A DNA stretch of 64,000 nucleotides from Plotosus lineatus. Lineage: Eukaryota; Chordata; Actinopteri; Siluriformes; Plotosidae. Position numbers and translations under genes: made by a program. This document shows positions 38,170-50,522 of this stretch, piece by piece. Under the pieces are notes generated by a model, which was given only the letters and a program-made list of their open reading frames with translations, had not been told where the DNA came from and ran no database searches. The stretch is from positions 13,246,919 to 13,310,918 of the forward strand of contig CM045750.1 in the NCBI GenBank assembly GCA_024760905.1, read 5' to 3'. Position 1 is the stretch's first letter; each line of letters starts with the position of its first letter.

Positions 38170-38330
38170 ACAAACCCTCAAAAGGCTGTATCTTGAAATC
38201 CTGTCCATAAAAGTTATGAACAGAGTAGGTGACAAAGAACAGCCTTGGCAGATTCCAACCCCCACCATAAACTAATTCTTCAACTGTGCTCGATCCAGTA
38301 GCTACATGTTTCCTTAAACGAATATTATCA
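38170..38330 (-). mobile_element. Rex3 fragment, left half of a split copy
   Basis: The plus strand AGTAGGTGACAAAGAACAGC, CTTGGCAGATTCCAACC is the complement of the Rex3 RQGCPLS-FVTxxVHNFYG region. Same orientation as 39,150-39,650. Confidence 0.6.
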
Positions 38331-38334
38331 GAAG

Positions 38335-39150
38335 TGGTCACCGTGTATTAAATGTAATAAATTCTTCCCTTAGCACTGGTTATGCACCTAAATCCGTTAG
38401 TTTGTAGATGTAAATGGTGATTTCTCTGTATGTCCTAATGTTACGTTTGATGTTCCACAAGGTACTGTCCTAGGCTCGTTGCTTTTCTCGATATAACGTA
38501 CATGATACCTTTGGGTAATATCCTTCGTGATCATGGTATTCACTTTCACTGTTATGCTGATGACATACAGTTATATACTGTATCTCAATAAAGCCAGATG
38601 AGAGATCAAATTAATTAAGTTGAAAGCTGTGTAAAGGACATTAGACACTGGATGCTTACTAACCTCCTCCTTTTAAACTCTGATAAGACAGAAGTACTTG
38701 CATTCGGATCTCAGGCAGCTAGAAATAAGGTTTCTGATTTTGTAATAAATTTGGATGCATTTTAGTATTATCATGTGTAGCAGTAAAGGACCTTGGAGAG
38801 ATTATTGACGCTGACCTTTCATTTGAAGCTCATGTAAATAATATTACTCGGGTGGCCTTCTTTCATCTCATGAATATTGCTAAAATAAGAAATATGATGT
38901 CAGTGCATGACTATGTGCGGAATAACTTGTTCATGCATTTTTACCTTGAGATGAAACTATTGCAGTGCATAACTGTCTGGTTGTTCTAACAGTTGCATAA
39001 ACAAGCTCCAGTTTGTCCAAAATACAGCAGCAAGAGTCTTACCAGAACCAGAAAACATGAGCATATCATCCCGGTCTTATTTACACTGCACTGGTTCCCA
39101 GTTAAATTTCAAATTGAGTATAAAATAGTACTTTTAACCTTCAAATAACT
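38335..39150 (+). mobile_element. L2-type LINE RT fragment
   Basis: Broken plus-strand frames read VPQGTVLGSLL, HCYADDIQLYT (the catalytic YADD, about 38,550), LLLNSDKTEVLAFGSQAARN and DLGEIIDADLSFEAHVNNIT, ending in LHWFPVKFQIEYKI. It lies between two minus-strand Rex3 pieces. Confidence 0.78.
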
Positions 39151-39650
39151 ACTTTGAACCCTAAGATATTGAGGATGTATTTCATCCACCCCTGGAGCCT
39201 GACCACAGGGAAGCTTTTTGACTACCTCGATGACCTCAGCCCCAGTGATGGGTAGCTCCCCATCCAAACCCACAGGGACTTTCTCCTCCACGGAGAGCAT
39301 GTTGGTGGGATTGAGGAGGTGCTCAAGCTATTCCTTCCACCTTCCAACAGCATTCCCAGTCAAGCTGAGCGGCTCCCCTCATCTACTGTAAACAGTATTT
39401 TTGGAGAACTGTTACCCCCTCCTGAGGAGTCAGATAGCGGTCCATAACCTTTTCTGGGCCAACCGATAGTTGCTTTCCAGGCCCTCACCAAGCTCCTCCC
39501 ACACCTGGGGCTGCAGCAGGTTTGGCCTGTGGGTAAATGTTTGTTTCCTTCTTTTTCAGCTGGTGTCCACCACCAGGTTCGATGCGACCAACACCACAGG
39601 CACTGATGACCTCCTGGCCACAGTGTGGGAAATTCTCATTTTATGACTTA
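39150..39650 (-). mobile_element. Rex3 fragment, right half of a split copy
   Basis: Minus-strand MLSVEEKVPVGLDGELPITG and VVKKLPCGQAPGVDEIHPQY match the EN-RT linker and first RT motif of Rex3. Further upstream coding remnants run to about 39,650. Confidence 0.7.
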
Positions 39651-39999
39651 CATTTATACTTTGATTGAAGTGTTAGAAATAGATGGTTAATCATAGTAAT
39701 AAGATAAAAGAGATATTCATTAAGTGCACGATTGATAAATACATGTAATCCTACGAAAACTATGTGTGGCTGAAGGGCTGTTAGGGTACTAATGGGAAAT
39801 GACCAAATCAAAACTCAAAGTAAAGAAAAGAAAGTTTTATTAAACAAATTGATTATAACAGATCGATCAGCCTGATCCAGGGGAATAACAAGCATTCTTT
39901 CAAAAATAAACCATAAAGATCTTGTTTTCGTGCTGTTTGTCTGTCTGTTTGTTTATTAACTCATTTTAACTAGTACGTACTACTGTTATATACTAAAAC

Positions 40000-40515
40000 A
40001 CTAATGCATGCTGGGATCGATGTGGCTAAATTTCGTAATCCTGTTGTTCTGATTGGAGACATTCAGTGACTCCATCACACCTTTTAACCCAGAGACAGCG
40101 GACCAATGAAAAAGCGCGGTCCTGTGTAATACGTATGAATACCAATCACGTGGTCCCACGGTGGGAAACAAAAAATAAGAAAATTAATAAAATACGTTTT
40201 AAAATATTCTTTCTGCATTTAACACGAATAAATGAAAGATAATATTTCCAGTAAGTATTAATTATTAATATTCATATTGTTAAAGGCTCGATAACATTGA
40301 ACTGTTTAAAAATGCTTCTTTTATTATATTAATATTCCCTGACAATGCAACGTTCGTTACTTCCGGCTAAAATATGACGTCCCTGGCGACGCGGCCTCAG
40401 CGGCCACGCCTTCGAAGGCGTGCTCCTTTGACGTCACCTGCAATGAATGGCGTGCTGACATTATTTTTAACACTGTTCCCTGTCTGTGGCGGTGTAAGTC
40501 GAGTGACGTCGTTTT
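40000..40515. promoter_or_regulatory. CpG-rich promoter-like region without a known gene
   Basis: Holds GCATGCTGGGA (40,006-40,016, ZNF143-like), an inverted CCAAT (40,052-40,056), CCAAT (40,103-40,107), CCAAT beside CACGTG (40,142-40,152), an ETS site ACTTCCGG (40,359-40,366) and three CRE-type sites: TGACGT 40,375, TGACGTCA 40,429-40,436 and TGACGTC 40,504. CpG is frequent between 40,350 and 40,515. A GTAAGT donor sits at 40,494. It could be an alternative tent5d promoter, a long non-coding RNA promoter, or the start of an unrecognised gene. Confidence 0.5.
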
Positions 40516-40848
40516 TTTTTTTTTTTTTTTTTTTAATTTTATTTTTGGAAACTAAAAAATTGACCTTTCATCCACCCAGCAAACACTGAGCTGATCTGCT
40601 CCAACATTCCCACCACAGACAAGATCAGGACTTTTTTCCTGAGCATATTTTAATCCTTGTCATTCAAAGACCCAAATCATTTGAATTATTTCCTGATTGA
40701 TTGATGCCTTCTCTGCAATTTCCAACTTGAGCTGATATCTAAAGCTCAGCTGGTACACATTGGAGATTTCTAAATTACTGTTAATGCAACACTGGAGATC
40801 AGTTTGTTGAAGTAATCAGGAATTTGGATTGTTTAACTTTTTGTAAGA

Positions 40849-40902
40849 TGGTCAACATGTGGACAACACGCTTATTTTTCATTGTCTCATTTTCTTCGAA
40901 AG
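40849..40902 (+). other. Possible signal-peptide-like first exon
   Basis: AAGATGG (ideal Kozak) opens MVNMWTTRLFFIVSFSSK, which reads into a GTAATAG donor at about 40,903. No convincing following exon was found, so this stays a speculative coding start linked to the CpG-rich region upstream. Confidence 0.2.
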
Positions 40903-41182
40903 GTAATAGTGGTTTCTATACCAACATTTAACTGCTTTGTCGACAGCTGTATTTTTCAGCAGTGGTAACGGGTTCTGTGAATTTCCCCATAAATGATTAG
41001 GCAACTTTTAATAGCACACTGAGAAGAAAATATTTATCGTGAAATGAAAAACCATTACGACAGTTAACTAATGTCTGTATGGAGGAATATTACAGACAGA
41101 AATGCTCAATATTTTGAAAATCAAAAACAAATCATGTTTATAAGGTGACCTAAAATGAATTATATTCAGTACAAGTTATTGT

Positions 41183-41470
41183 GTGGCTGGTGGCATAGTG
41201 GTTAGGGTACATGATCAGGAGGTTGTGAGTTCGAATCCCACTGAGACCCCCACTGTGCTAAGACCCCTGGGCAAGGTCTCAACCACAAGTGTGCTTCTGT
41301 TCACCCAGCGGTATAAATGGGTACCAGTAAAAATATACTGGGACGGTAACCTGCGCTGGACTAGCGTCCCATCCAGGGGGAGTTGAACTCCTGGTCGCTT
41401 CACGCTACGGAAACCGGGGATAAGCACCGACCTGATGAGCCATGAGGCTCGGGTGTAAAAAACCCAAACA
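41183..41470 (+). repeat. SINE-B
   Basis: GGCATAGTGGTTAGGG head, GTTCGAATCCCACTGAGACC, GGTACCAGTAAAAATATACT, and the TGTAAAAAACCCAAAC end. Confidence 0.88.
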
Positions 41471-42097
41471 AATTATTAGACCAACTGATTAAAAGTAATA
41501 ATTACTTTGATTTTTCTTGCTTGAGCATAGATTAGATTTTCAATTATATACATTTATTTTACTCATCAAAATATTCATTAAAAAAAAAGGCAGGTGATAA
41601 CTGAAGAACATTTGCATGATCTGAGTTGGACCTTGGGCCTTGGCATGTGATAGATTTTGAAATAGGAGCAAAATCAGCATGGTTCTGAATAAATTATTTA
41701 CCTCGGATGCTCAATACTGTATGTGTATGAGCATTATATTATACATCACTTCTGCTTGTAAACAGTGGTTTAACAGGTCCATATGGTCCATGACTCGAAC
41801 ACACAGTAGATCAAGCATGCAAAACCGGATTTAGGTGTAAAGACAGGAACAGGAAGATGTTTTTCACTAACATAATATCACACAGTCTTCAACGTGCCAT
41901 TTTTTTTTTTTTTTTTCCATGAAAGCCTTTACAAAATAAACCACGTCTGAGTAGGGCTATAGGAGTGGATGAGAGAGACTGGAGCACTAAAGCATGACAA
42001 GTTTAGTCCTGACTGGCGCTGCGGAGAGCCGTCGCATGACGTGGGCAAGCGGATGGGGGCGGTTTGATTGATGATTGGGTTGATGATTCCCCCTACG

Positions 42098-42101
42098 TCG
42101 C

Positions 42102-42135
<34 letters not shown>

Positions 42136-42140
42136 GAGAG
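42098..42140. repeat. (GA)n microsatellite
   Basis: GAGAGA runs with a single GC interruption. Confidence 0.9.
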
Positions 42141-42660
42141 TATGAGTCACCGAGAGCCTGATAGAATAATATTGAGCTGTGCTACAGCACTGCGGCGTGT
42201 ATGAACGAACACAGCATCCTCCACACTGGCAAAACACATTTCATTTATATCAACCAGATGTATATGGAGCCAAAAGAGAGAGAAATAAGAGAAATAAATT
42301 AATCTGTCAAGCACATACAGGACTGAAAATATATGGTCTGACACTCTCATACACCTGTAAAAATATAGAAAATTAACCATAACTTATTTATTTATTGATT
42401 GATTGGCATTTGACCAATTCTGAGTTGGGCTCACATGACTGATTTACCTATTTGTAAAGAATTAGCCTACTTTACAATAATTTTACCAACACATGTAAAA
42501 AACTGACTTTATTTTTTCAATATGACCTGAATGTGCATTCAGCAGGACTTTAATATTACTTATAAGTTTTTGATGTCAAAAATTTCCCAACTTTTAGACT
42601 TGATTGGTTTAACAAATGCTGCCTTATGTTCTTACAGAATAATTATAATAAATACTTTTC

Positions 42661-42678
42661 ACCCCCCCCCCCCCCCCC
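42661..42678. repeat. poly(C) tract
   Basis: A run of about 17 C, immediately upstream of the tent5d promoter; it may form i-motif or G-quadruplex structure on the opposite strand. Confidence 0.85.
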
Positions 42679-42699
42679 TTATCAAGTCGTTTTTTGCAG

Positions 42700-42954
42700 G
42701 ATCAGCCTGACTCAGTCGTTCTCACGTGACTAACGCAAAGCACGCGCGCACATAAGAGCGGTGAGCGTCCGCTTGGACTACCTGTTAGCTCTTCCCAATT
42801 TTCCTTTGATATGCCGTGCGGCTCCTCCGTTGAAATACGTGAACCACCTTAAGTGCGTGACGCCAGGTTGCCATAGCAACTGTTTTCCGCTTACAGCCGC
42901 GGAGAGAGAAAAAAGCACGAGATATTTAAGAGTTTCGGTTCAGGAGGTTCGACA
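42700..42954 (+). promoter_or_regulatory. tent5d: tent5d core promoter
   Basis: CpG-rich (CACGCGCGCAC, GCCGCGGAG) compared with its surroundings. Sites seen: TGACTCAG (AP-1/MAF type, about 42,708), CACGTGAC (E-box, about 42,723), GTGACGCC (CRE half, about 42,857), a palindromic RFX X-box GTTGCCATAGCAAC (42,867-42,880) and a TATA-like ATATTTAAG (about 42,921) suitably placed for initiation near 42,950. The site functions are inferred from motif matches only. Confidence 0.65.
42867..42880. promoter_or_regulatory. RFX X-box
   Basis: GTTGCCATAGCAAC is a full inverted-repeat X-box, the site for RFX factors that drive ciliary and spermatid genes. It sits about 75 bp upstream of the inferred start of tent5d. 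Confidence 0.7.
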
Positions 42955-43111
42955 CAGAGCACGCAGCAGCAGCATCTTTCCTTATCGCTTCTGTACGAAA
43001 ATATACACACGAGCCGAGAAGGACGACGCAACATCCTGCTGATCATCCTGAAACCGACTTCAACTTCCGCGAGCGCAAATCCAAGGTTTCATGATCCATA
43101 CCGGTACTCAG
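42955..43111 (+). other. tent5d: tent5d 5' untranslated exon
   Basis: Runs from the inferred start near GACACAGAGCACGCAGCAGC to the donor CAG|GTGAGA at 43,111/43,112. The only ATG downstream of the inferred start is at 43,091, close to the donor; its frame relative to the coding exon depends on which acceptor is used (see findings). The 5' end is approximate. Confidence 0.6.
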
Positions 43112-43439
43112 GTGAGATGCGCACTGGCCGTGTTCATGGGCTTTTGACACTTTGATGTGATTCTACAATTTACATTTATTCTGTCTTATTGTAATGTTTA
43201 TGAGCGTCTCGAGTTGATTAATAAAATTCAAGACGCTGGGATTTCCAGTCACGTGATGAAATGTTAACGATATCTCGGGACCAAGTAAAGCGTCATATTC
43301 CATCCTACATGCAACGGCTAATTATAAAGGGGCGGGGCTGATGGTAATTTTAAATGATCGATCACTACATTTGGTTTTTATAGACTTTGCCTTTGCAGTA
43401 CTGCACCACATATAGGATAAAACAGCAGTAGAACGAGTA

Positions 43440-43492
43440 ATAGGGGGGTGTGGGGTTGTGGGGGTGGGTGGGTGGGTGGGTGGGTGGGGGGG
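43440..43492. repeat. G-rich (GGGT)n tract
   Basis: GGGGGGTGTGGGGTTGTGG, then five GGGT units; likely G-quadruplex-forming on the plus strand. Confidence 0.85.
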
Positions 43493-43629
43493 CGATATTA
43501 TATTTATAGTACTTTTACCCTCCACCAGACATAATCTTCACATTTTAAAAAAGAAACTCAAGTTGTAATTTAGAACACACCTGGAATAATGCTTTATGGA
43601 ATGTGGAAGAAGTTTTGAATGGAGTGAGA

Positions 43630-43695
43630 GGCTCAGCATCATCAGCATCAGCATCATCATCAGCATCAGCATCAGCATCATCATCAGCATCATTG
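43630..43695. repeat. (CAGCAT/CAT)n microsatellite
   Basis: Interspersed CAGCAT and CATCAT units over about 65 bp. Confidence 0.9.
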
Positions 43696-43867
43696 CAAAA
43701 TTAAGTGTTCACAAATCATATGGTCTTCAAGAGCAATAAGTTAATAAATACATAAATAAATACATTTCCCGACTTTGTGTGGCAAATAAACACGAATTGT
43801 TTTCTTCAGCCAAATGAATATCAGAGTAAATTATATTTAAATACACGTCTGCTACAGCTGGGAGCAG

Positions 43868-43918
43868 TTCCTTCCTCTTCCTCTTCTTCTTCCTCTTCTT
43901 GTTCTTCTTCTTCTTCAG
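43868..43918. repeat. (TTC)n tract
   Basis: TTCCTC and TTCTTC units forming a pyrimidine mirror-type tract. Confidence 0.85.
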
Positions 43919-44523
43919 CTATGACTCACCTCGGCGTGTTTGCGGTGGGAGAGGGGCGGAGAGCTATCGGATGGAGAAGGAAAGAAACAAATGCTCCCTG
44001 TAGCTGTTATATTATCTGTGATGTGAACAACATGATCGATCAGAGCAGTTATTATTTGGGAGTATTTAGAGAACGGAAGAATGATTAGGGACAGAAAGAT
44101 GTTAGTCGTGTCATGTGTAAAGTTGCTGATCATACCACGGAAAATTCAATCACGAATTTGAGACCTGCTTACGTCACGACCCCCCTCCCCCTTCCCGTCT
44201 TTTTTTCATTTCTTGTGGAAATCCTGGGAGTTTATTATGGAGCAGACTATGTTGTGAAATATGCTGGAAAACAAAAATCCGTCAGTGTGAGCAAGGACCA
44301 GAAATGAATAGAGATATTGAAGGAGAACTAATGTTCACATTTAGAAGGAATCTTAAATGAATTACTAAGATTTCTTTCATGAACAGAACTCATATCATTT
44401 ATATGAATACATCAGTGGCAATACTCAGGGTTATGAATTGTATTAGATGGAGTGCGATTTCATGTGAATTATTATTATGATTATTTTTTAAATCCAGTTT
44501 TACTCTCTAACAGAACTACAAAC

Positions 44524-46345
44524 CAGATTCCAAAAAAGTTGGCACGCTATACAAATTGTGAATAAAAACTGAATGCAATGATGTAAAAGTTCCAAATTTC
44601 AGTATTTTATTCTGAATAGAACATAGATGACAGGGTCAAAAGTTTAAACTGAGAAAATGTGTCATTTTAAGGGAAAAATTGTTGATATTAAATTTCATGG
44701 TGTCAACAAATCTCAAAAAAATTGGGAGAGGTAGCAATAGGAAGCGGTTAAAGTCAATTGCAGTTATAACAAACAGCTGGAAGACCAATTGCCACTAATG
44801 AGGTCTATTGGCAACATGACAATATAAAAAGAGCTTCTCAGAGTGGCAGTATCTCTCAGAAACGAAGATCGATAGAAGATCACCAATTCCACCAATGTTG
44901 TGCAGAAAGCTAGTGGCATTATCAGAAAGGTGTTTCCCAGCGAAAAATTGCAAATAATTTGAAGTTATCATCATCTACAGTGCATAAAATCTTCCAAAGA
45001 TTCAGACAATCTGGAACAATCTCTGTGCGTAAGGGTCAAGGCCCAAAAACCATACTGTATGCCCGTGATCTTCTGGCCCTTAAACGGCACTACACCATAA
45101 ACAGGAATGCTACTGGAAGGGAAATCACAGAATGGGACCGGCAATACTTCCAGAAACCATTGTCGGTGAACACAATCCACGGTGCGATCCACCGTGGCCA
45201 GTACAAAGAAGAAGCCATTTCTAAACAGGACCCAGAAGCGCAGGTGTTTTGTCTGGGCCAGGGGTCATTTAAAATGGAGTGTGGCAAAGTGGAAAACTGT
45301 TCTGTGGTCAGACGAATCACTATTCGAAGTTCTTTATGGAGAACTGGTACGCCATGTCATCCAGACTAAAGAGGACAAGGACAACTCAAGTTGTTATCAG
45401 CGCTGAGTTCAGAAGCCTGTTTCTGTAATGCTATGGGCTTGCATGAGTGCGTGTGGCATGGGCAGCTTGCACATCTGGAAAGCACCTTCAATGCAGAAAG
45501 GTATATTCAGGTTCTAACAACATATGCTCACATCCAGACGTCATCTCTTTCAGAGAAGACCTTGCATTTGTCAACATGATAATGCCAGACTACATGCAGC
45601 ATTAATCACAACATTGTGGCTGCATAGGAAATGATCCAGGTATTGAAATGGCCAGCCTGCAGTTCAGATCTTTCACCTATACAGAACATTTGGCTCATCA
45701 TAAAGAGGAAGGTTCAACAAAGAAGGCGCAAGACAGCTGAACAGTTCGAGGCCTGTATTCGACAAGAATGGGACAGCATTCCTGTTTATAAACTTGAGAA
45801 ACTTGTCTCCTCGGTCCCCAAGACATTTGTAGACTGTTGTAAGAAGAAGAGTGGACGCCTCACAGTGGTGAAAATGGCCTTGACCCAAATTTTTTGAGAT
45901 TTGTTGACACCATGAAATTTAAAATCAACATATTTTTCCCATAAAATGACACATTTTCTCAGTTTAAACTTTTGACCCTGTCATTTATGTTCTATTTGGA
46001 ATAAAATATTGAAATTTGGCACTTTCACATCATTGCACCCCCAGTGGAGCTAACAGGGTTATCAAAGGCCGGCCATGTGTCTCTCTGTCTATGGTGTGAG
46101 GCATGTAAAAGAACCATTGCTGACTTTCGACAAGAGTAGGCTGCAAAGCCGTCAGCGTGTTTCCACCCTGCGATGGCCTGGCAAGCTGTCCAGGGTGTAC
46201 TCTGCCCTCGCCCGAAGTTGGCTGGGATGGGCGCCAGCCTCCCCGCGACCCAAGTTAGGATTAAGCGGGTACAGAAAATGAACTGAACTGAACATCATTG
46301 CATTCGGTTTTTATTCACCATTTGTATAGTGTGCCAACTTTTTGG
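44524..46345 (+). mobile_element. Tc1-like transposon with long terminal repeats
   Basis: About 0.2 kb inverted repeats: left 44,524-44,735 begins CCAGATTCCAAAAAAGTTGG; right 45,885-46,345 ends CCAACTTTTTGGAATCTG and is split by a SINE. The transposase is in broken frames: STVHKIFQRFRQSGTISVRK with the NRNATGREITEWDRQYFQ HTH region (44,959-45,180), LKWSVAKWKTVLWSDESLFE (first Asp, about 45,305), FNAERYIQVL (about 45,495), and WPACSSDLSPIQNIWLIIKR (about 45,655). In the last motif the usual final Glu (PIENIW) is Gln. Inactive. Confidence 0.88.
46038..46291 (+). repeat. SINE-A with L2-type tail nested in Tc1 terminal repeat
   Basis: Head-truncated copy with perfect 11-bp duplications ACATCATTGCA at 46,027-46,037 and 46,292-46,302. 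The Tc1 right repeat resumes exactly after it. Confidence 0.93.
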
Positions 46346-46494
46346 AATCTGATTTTTCTTTTAAAGATTATCTATTTGTTTGTTTGCTTTAATAGGGTAA
46401 AGTGTGGGCTTATTTTAAAAATATTCTACTCTGTTCAGAGATTTGTAGTAGAGGACACATACTAATACATAGAACCTTAAAGGGATAGGTGACA

Positions 46495-46833
<339 letters not shown>

Positions 46834-46838
46834 ATATA

Positions 46839-46939
<101 letters not shown>

Positions 46940-47519
46940 AATTAAAAAACACAGAAAACATGGTCTTTTTAGAACAGTGTCCATTCCAGTCTTTAATCCA
47001 TTACCTTCTTTTTCCTTGAAACGATAAATGTTGGTTTTATTTATTATTATTCTTGTTGTTATTAGTTTGCCACACACAGATACACACGCACACATGGGAG
47101 CACGCACACGCACACACACTTGGATGTATCCTCCACAGTGATTTTCATAATAATATGCATATATTTTAATTGTACAAGGATAATTAATACATAACATGAA
47201 TCATTTGGAGACCCTGTTAGCAGTGTTAGAGAGAAAATTAATTGCCACTATTTGGTTGAGACTGAATGAGTCAATATTGTAAATTTATTTTTCATTCTTC
47301 CAACTGTAGCAGCTCTCGTTCATAAATTACAGATCTTTCTTCTTTTAACTAAATATAATGGAAATTTTCCACCCAAAGGCTGCAAACAATAGTCCTTTAG
47401 CTCAGAGAATGAGTCATCTGGTAGTGATAGACTATGATAAAAAAGGGTTTTTCTCCCTACTCAGAGAAGACGAAAACATTTTGGTAACACACACACACAA
47501 AAAAAATCTAAAAACATAT

Positions 47520-48995
47520 ACAGTTGTGTTCAAAATAATAGCAATGTGTTTAAAAAAGTGAATAAAGCGCAAAATCCGTATACCATAATTGGTTTTATTT
47601 ACATAGACACAAATGCATTGGGAACACTACATATTCTATTCCAAATCAAAACATGAAGACAAATGTGTGTTATTCCTTTAAAAAAATTGAAGAAAAGTGA
47701 ATATTAGACTGTACAAAAAAAAACAATCAGTGTTTGCATTCTTCTTGACAAACTCAAACATTCACTGTATAAACTGAATAATGTTTTAAATTTTTACTTT
47801 CCTTTGAAATTACTGAACTAGTTATTTAACCACTGTTTCTGAGAACTGCTGTACATTTGTGTTGCATGGAGTCAACAAACGTCTGGCACCTTTGAACAGA
47901 TATTCCACCCAAGATGATTAGAGTACATTCCAGTATTTCTTGGTTTTGTCTCAGAAACAGCATTTATGATGTTATCCCACAAGTTTTCTATTGGATTAAG
48001 GTCCAAAGATTGGACTGGTCACTCCATAATATCAATCTTGTTGGTCTGGAACCAAGATGTTGCTCGTTTGTTAGTGTGTTTGGGTTCGTAGACTTGATGG
48101 AACCCCCGTTTCCAGGGCATTTCCTCTTCAACTTATGGCAGCATGACCTCTTTAAGCATTCAGATGTATTCAAACTGATCCAAGATCCCTGCTATGTGAT
48201 ATAAATAAGTCCGACACAGTAGTATGAGAAATATCCCCATGTCATGATGCTTGCACCACCATGCTTCACTGTCTTCACAGTGTACTGTGGTTTGAATCGA
48301 GTATTTGGGGTCGGCTGACAAACTGTCTCCGGCCAGTAGACCCAAAAAGAACAATCTTACATTCATCAGTTGACAAAATGTTGTGCCATTTGTCTTTAGG
48401 CCAGTCATTGTGCTTTTTGGCAAATTGCAACCTCTTCAGCACATGTCTTTTTTTCAACAGTTGGATTTTGCGGGGGCTTCTTGCTGATAGCTCGGATTCA
48501 CATCTTCGTCTTCTAATTGTAACAGGACTCACAGGTAACTTTAAGCCTTCTTTGATCATCCTGAAACTGATTGTTGGCAATCTTACCATTTTGGCTCTTC
48601 TTCAATCCATTCAAATTCTAGCTTTTTCCTATGTTCTGTCTTTTAGATTTCCGTTGCAATTTTAAAGCATTTGCAATCATTTTTGCTCAGGAGCCTTCCT
48701 TACATAAGGGCAATAATTGGCACCTGTTTTTCAAAGACTGAATGACATCACTAACTGAACTCCACACTACCATTATTTCGCGCATACATTTCAATGCCCT
48801 TATGTACCCTTTCAATTAGTGATTCGCAGTTACTCAGACTCAGCATCATACCTGTCATGACTGTTGGGTCTGGTGGATTCTATTACTCTACTACACCTGC
48901 TAGTAAATTATTTGGCATGTAGAAATGTAATTTATACCAAAAACAGTGAGTGATCAGGTCAATAATGTCTGACTGCTATTATTTTGAACATAACT
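47520..48995 (-). mobile_element. Tc1-like transposon
   Basis: Ends CAGTTGTGTTCAAAATAATA and TATTATTTTGAACATAACTG form inverted repeats flanked by TA. Minus-strand frames give the HTH ([20 protein letters not shown]), [20 protein letters not shown] with [12 protein letters not shown] (first catalytic Asp, about 48,390) and later DDE remnants down to about 47,990. Frameshifts make it inactive. Confidence 0.85.
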
Positions 48996-49118
48996 GTATT
49001 TGCACTGTCTCAAGACAGAACTTGTACAAGTTATTCTTGCAACCTCAGGCAAATATTATGGAATCACCGCACTTAAATGATTTTCAGCTGAATGTTTTAC
49101 TTCATAGCACATAAACAA

Positions 49119-49274
<156 letters not shown>

Positions 49275-49337
49275 AATGGTTGGACATTTTGGCTTCGTGT
49301 AACATCAAACAAATGAAATTAAGTAATTTTACTTTAT

Positions 49338-49722
49338 AGCAGCTTGGTCGCGTAGAGGTTAGCACATCTGGCTCACAAGCAAGAAGATCCTGGGTTCGAA
49401 TCACAGGCTTGGGGCACTTCTGTGAAAAGCATGCATGTTCTCCCTCTACTTGCATGGGTTACTTATAGGTACTCTGCTTTCCACCTACAGGAAAAAAACA
49501 AAAACAAAAACAAACAAACAAAAAAAACCATGCACAGTAGGTTATAGTTACATTTACAGCATTTGGCAAATGCCCGAGTTGTGGGTTACAGGCCTCGCTC
49601 AACAGTGTGGCACTGTGTGTACCCTGCCTTCTGTCAAAGTTAGCTGAAATAGGTACCAACCTACCCACAACCCTACTTAGGGTTAAGCAGTTTAGAAAAT
49701 CAATGAATGAATTAATGAATTA
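49338..49722 (+). repeat. V-SINE, degenerate, with L2-type tail
   Basis: Head GGTCGCGTAGAGGTTAGC, GGGTTCGAATCACAGGC, a core with GCATGCATGTTCTCCC, then an A/C-rich insertion (49,492-49,528), and a tail TACTTAGGGTTAAGCAGTTT, AGAAAATCAATGAATGAA. A CATTTACAGCATTTGGC scrap lies inside. Confidence 0.75.
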
Positions 49723-50451
49723 ATTTTACTTCAGTAGGGATTCATTCAGTTTTGAGGAAACTTTTATGAAATCAAAAAGAAAACTAAATTACTACTTTGT
49801 TACTTTTATGACACCTTAGTTTGTTTGAGGCATAATGAAAAACAACAACAAATAATAGACAAATTAAAAACAATAAAGTCTAAAAAAAAAAACCCAACAA
49901 CTTTACTTCAAGTTCCAACTTTCTTGAATCGCAGTTGTCAGTTTTGCAGGATAGACGAATGAATTAAATGACCAGTGTCTGAAATTTTTTAAGATTTGGA
50001 CTGTTTGCTGGCAATGTCAGTGAGTTCATATACCGTCCCTCAAAAAATGAAATTAATAGTGTTGTTCTCTGTAATGATGTGGTATCATACTGAAAAAATG
50101 ACACACCCTTCTCTGTCCCCAGACTTTTACCTAACATGTAATGCCATATGATTTTGATTTATTTGTTTAGGTGGTCATAGTTATATTTTTCATTAGAATT
50201 CTACCACACATTGTACATTCCAGCATCTTCTTGCCAATGCCGAGTTGTGATTCATCACTGAATATCACTTTCATCCAAACAACCATACTCCAGAAGTACC
50301 TCTTTAGCCCACTGTAATCATTTTCAGGTGTTAGTGTTTATTTGTTTGGCCAAAAAGACCTGCTGTTTTAGAGATACTGCAGGTGCCAATGTAATGACCT
50401 CATCAATGTTATCAGTGATATTAATGTTTTTGATGCTATGGCTGATCAGAG

Positions 50452-50454
<3 letters not shown>

Positions 50455-50500
<46 letters not shown>

Positions 50501-50522
50501 CCTCCCCCTCTCCCCCCCCCTC
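50455..50522. repeat. (TC)n and C-rich tract
   Basis: CTCTCT for about 45 bp, then CCCTCCCCCTC; a polypyrimidine run in the tent5d intron 230 bp before the acceptor. Confidence 0.95.

Noticed and set aside
43868..44088. Poly-Ser ORF in the tent5d intron
   Set aside because: Arises from a (TTC)n tract; no homologous domain and no splice support.
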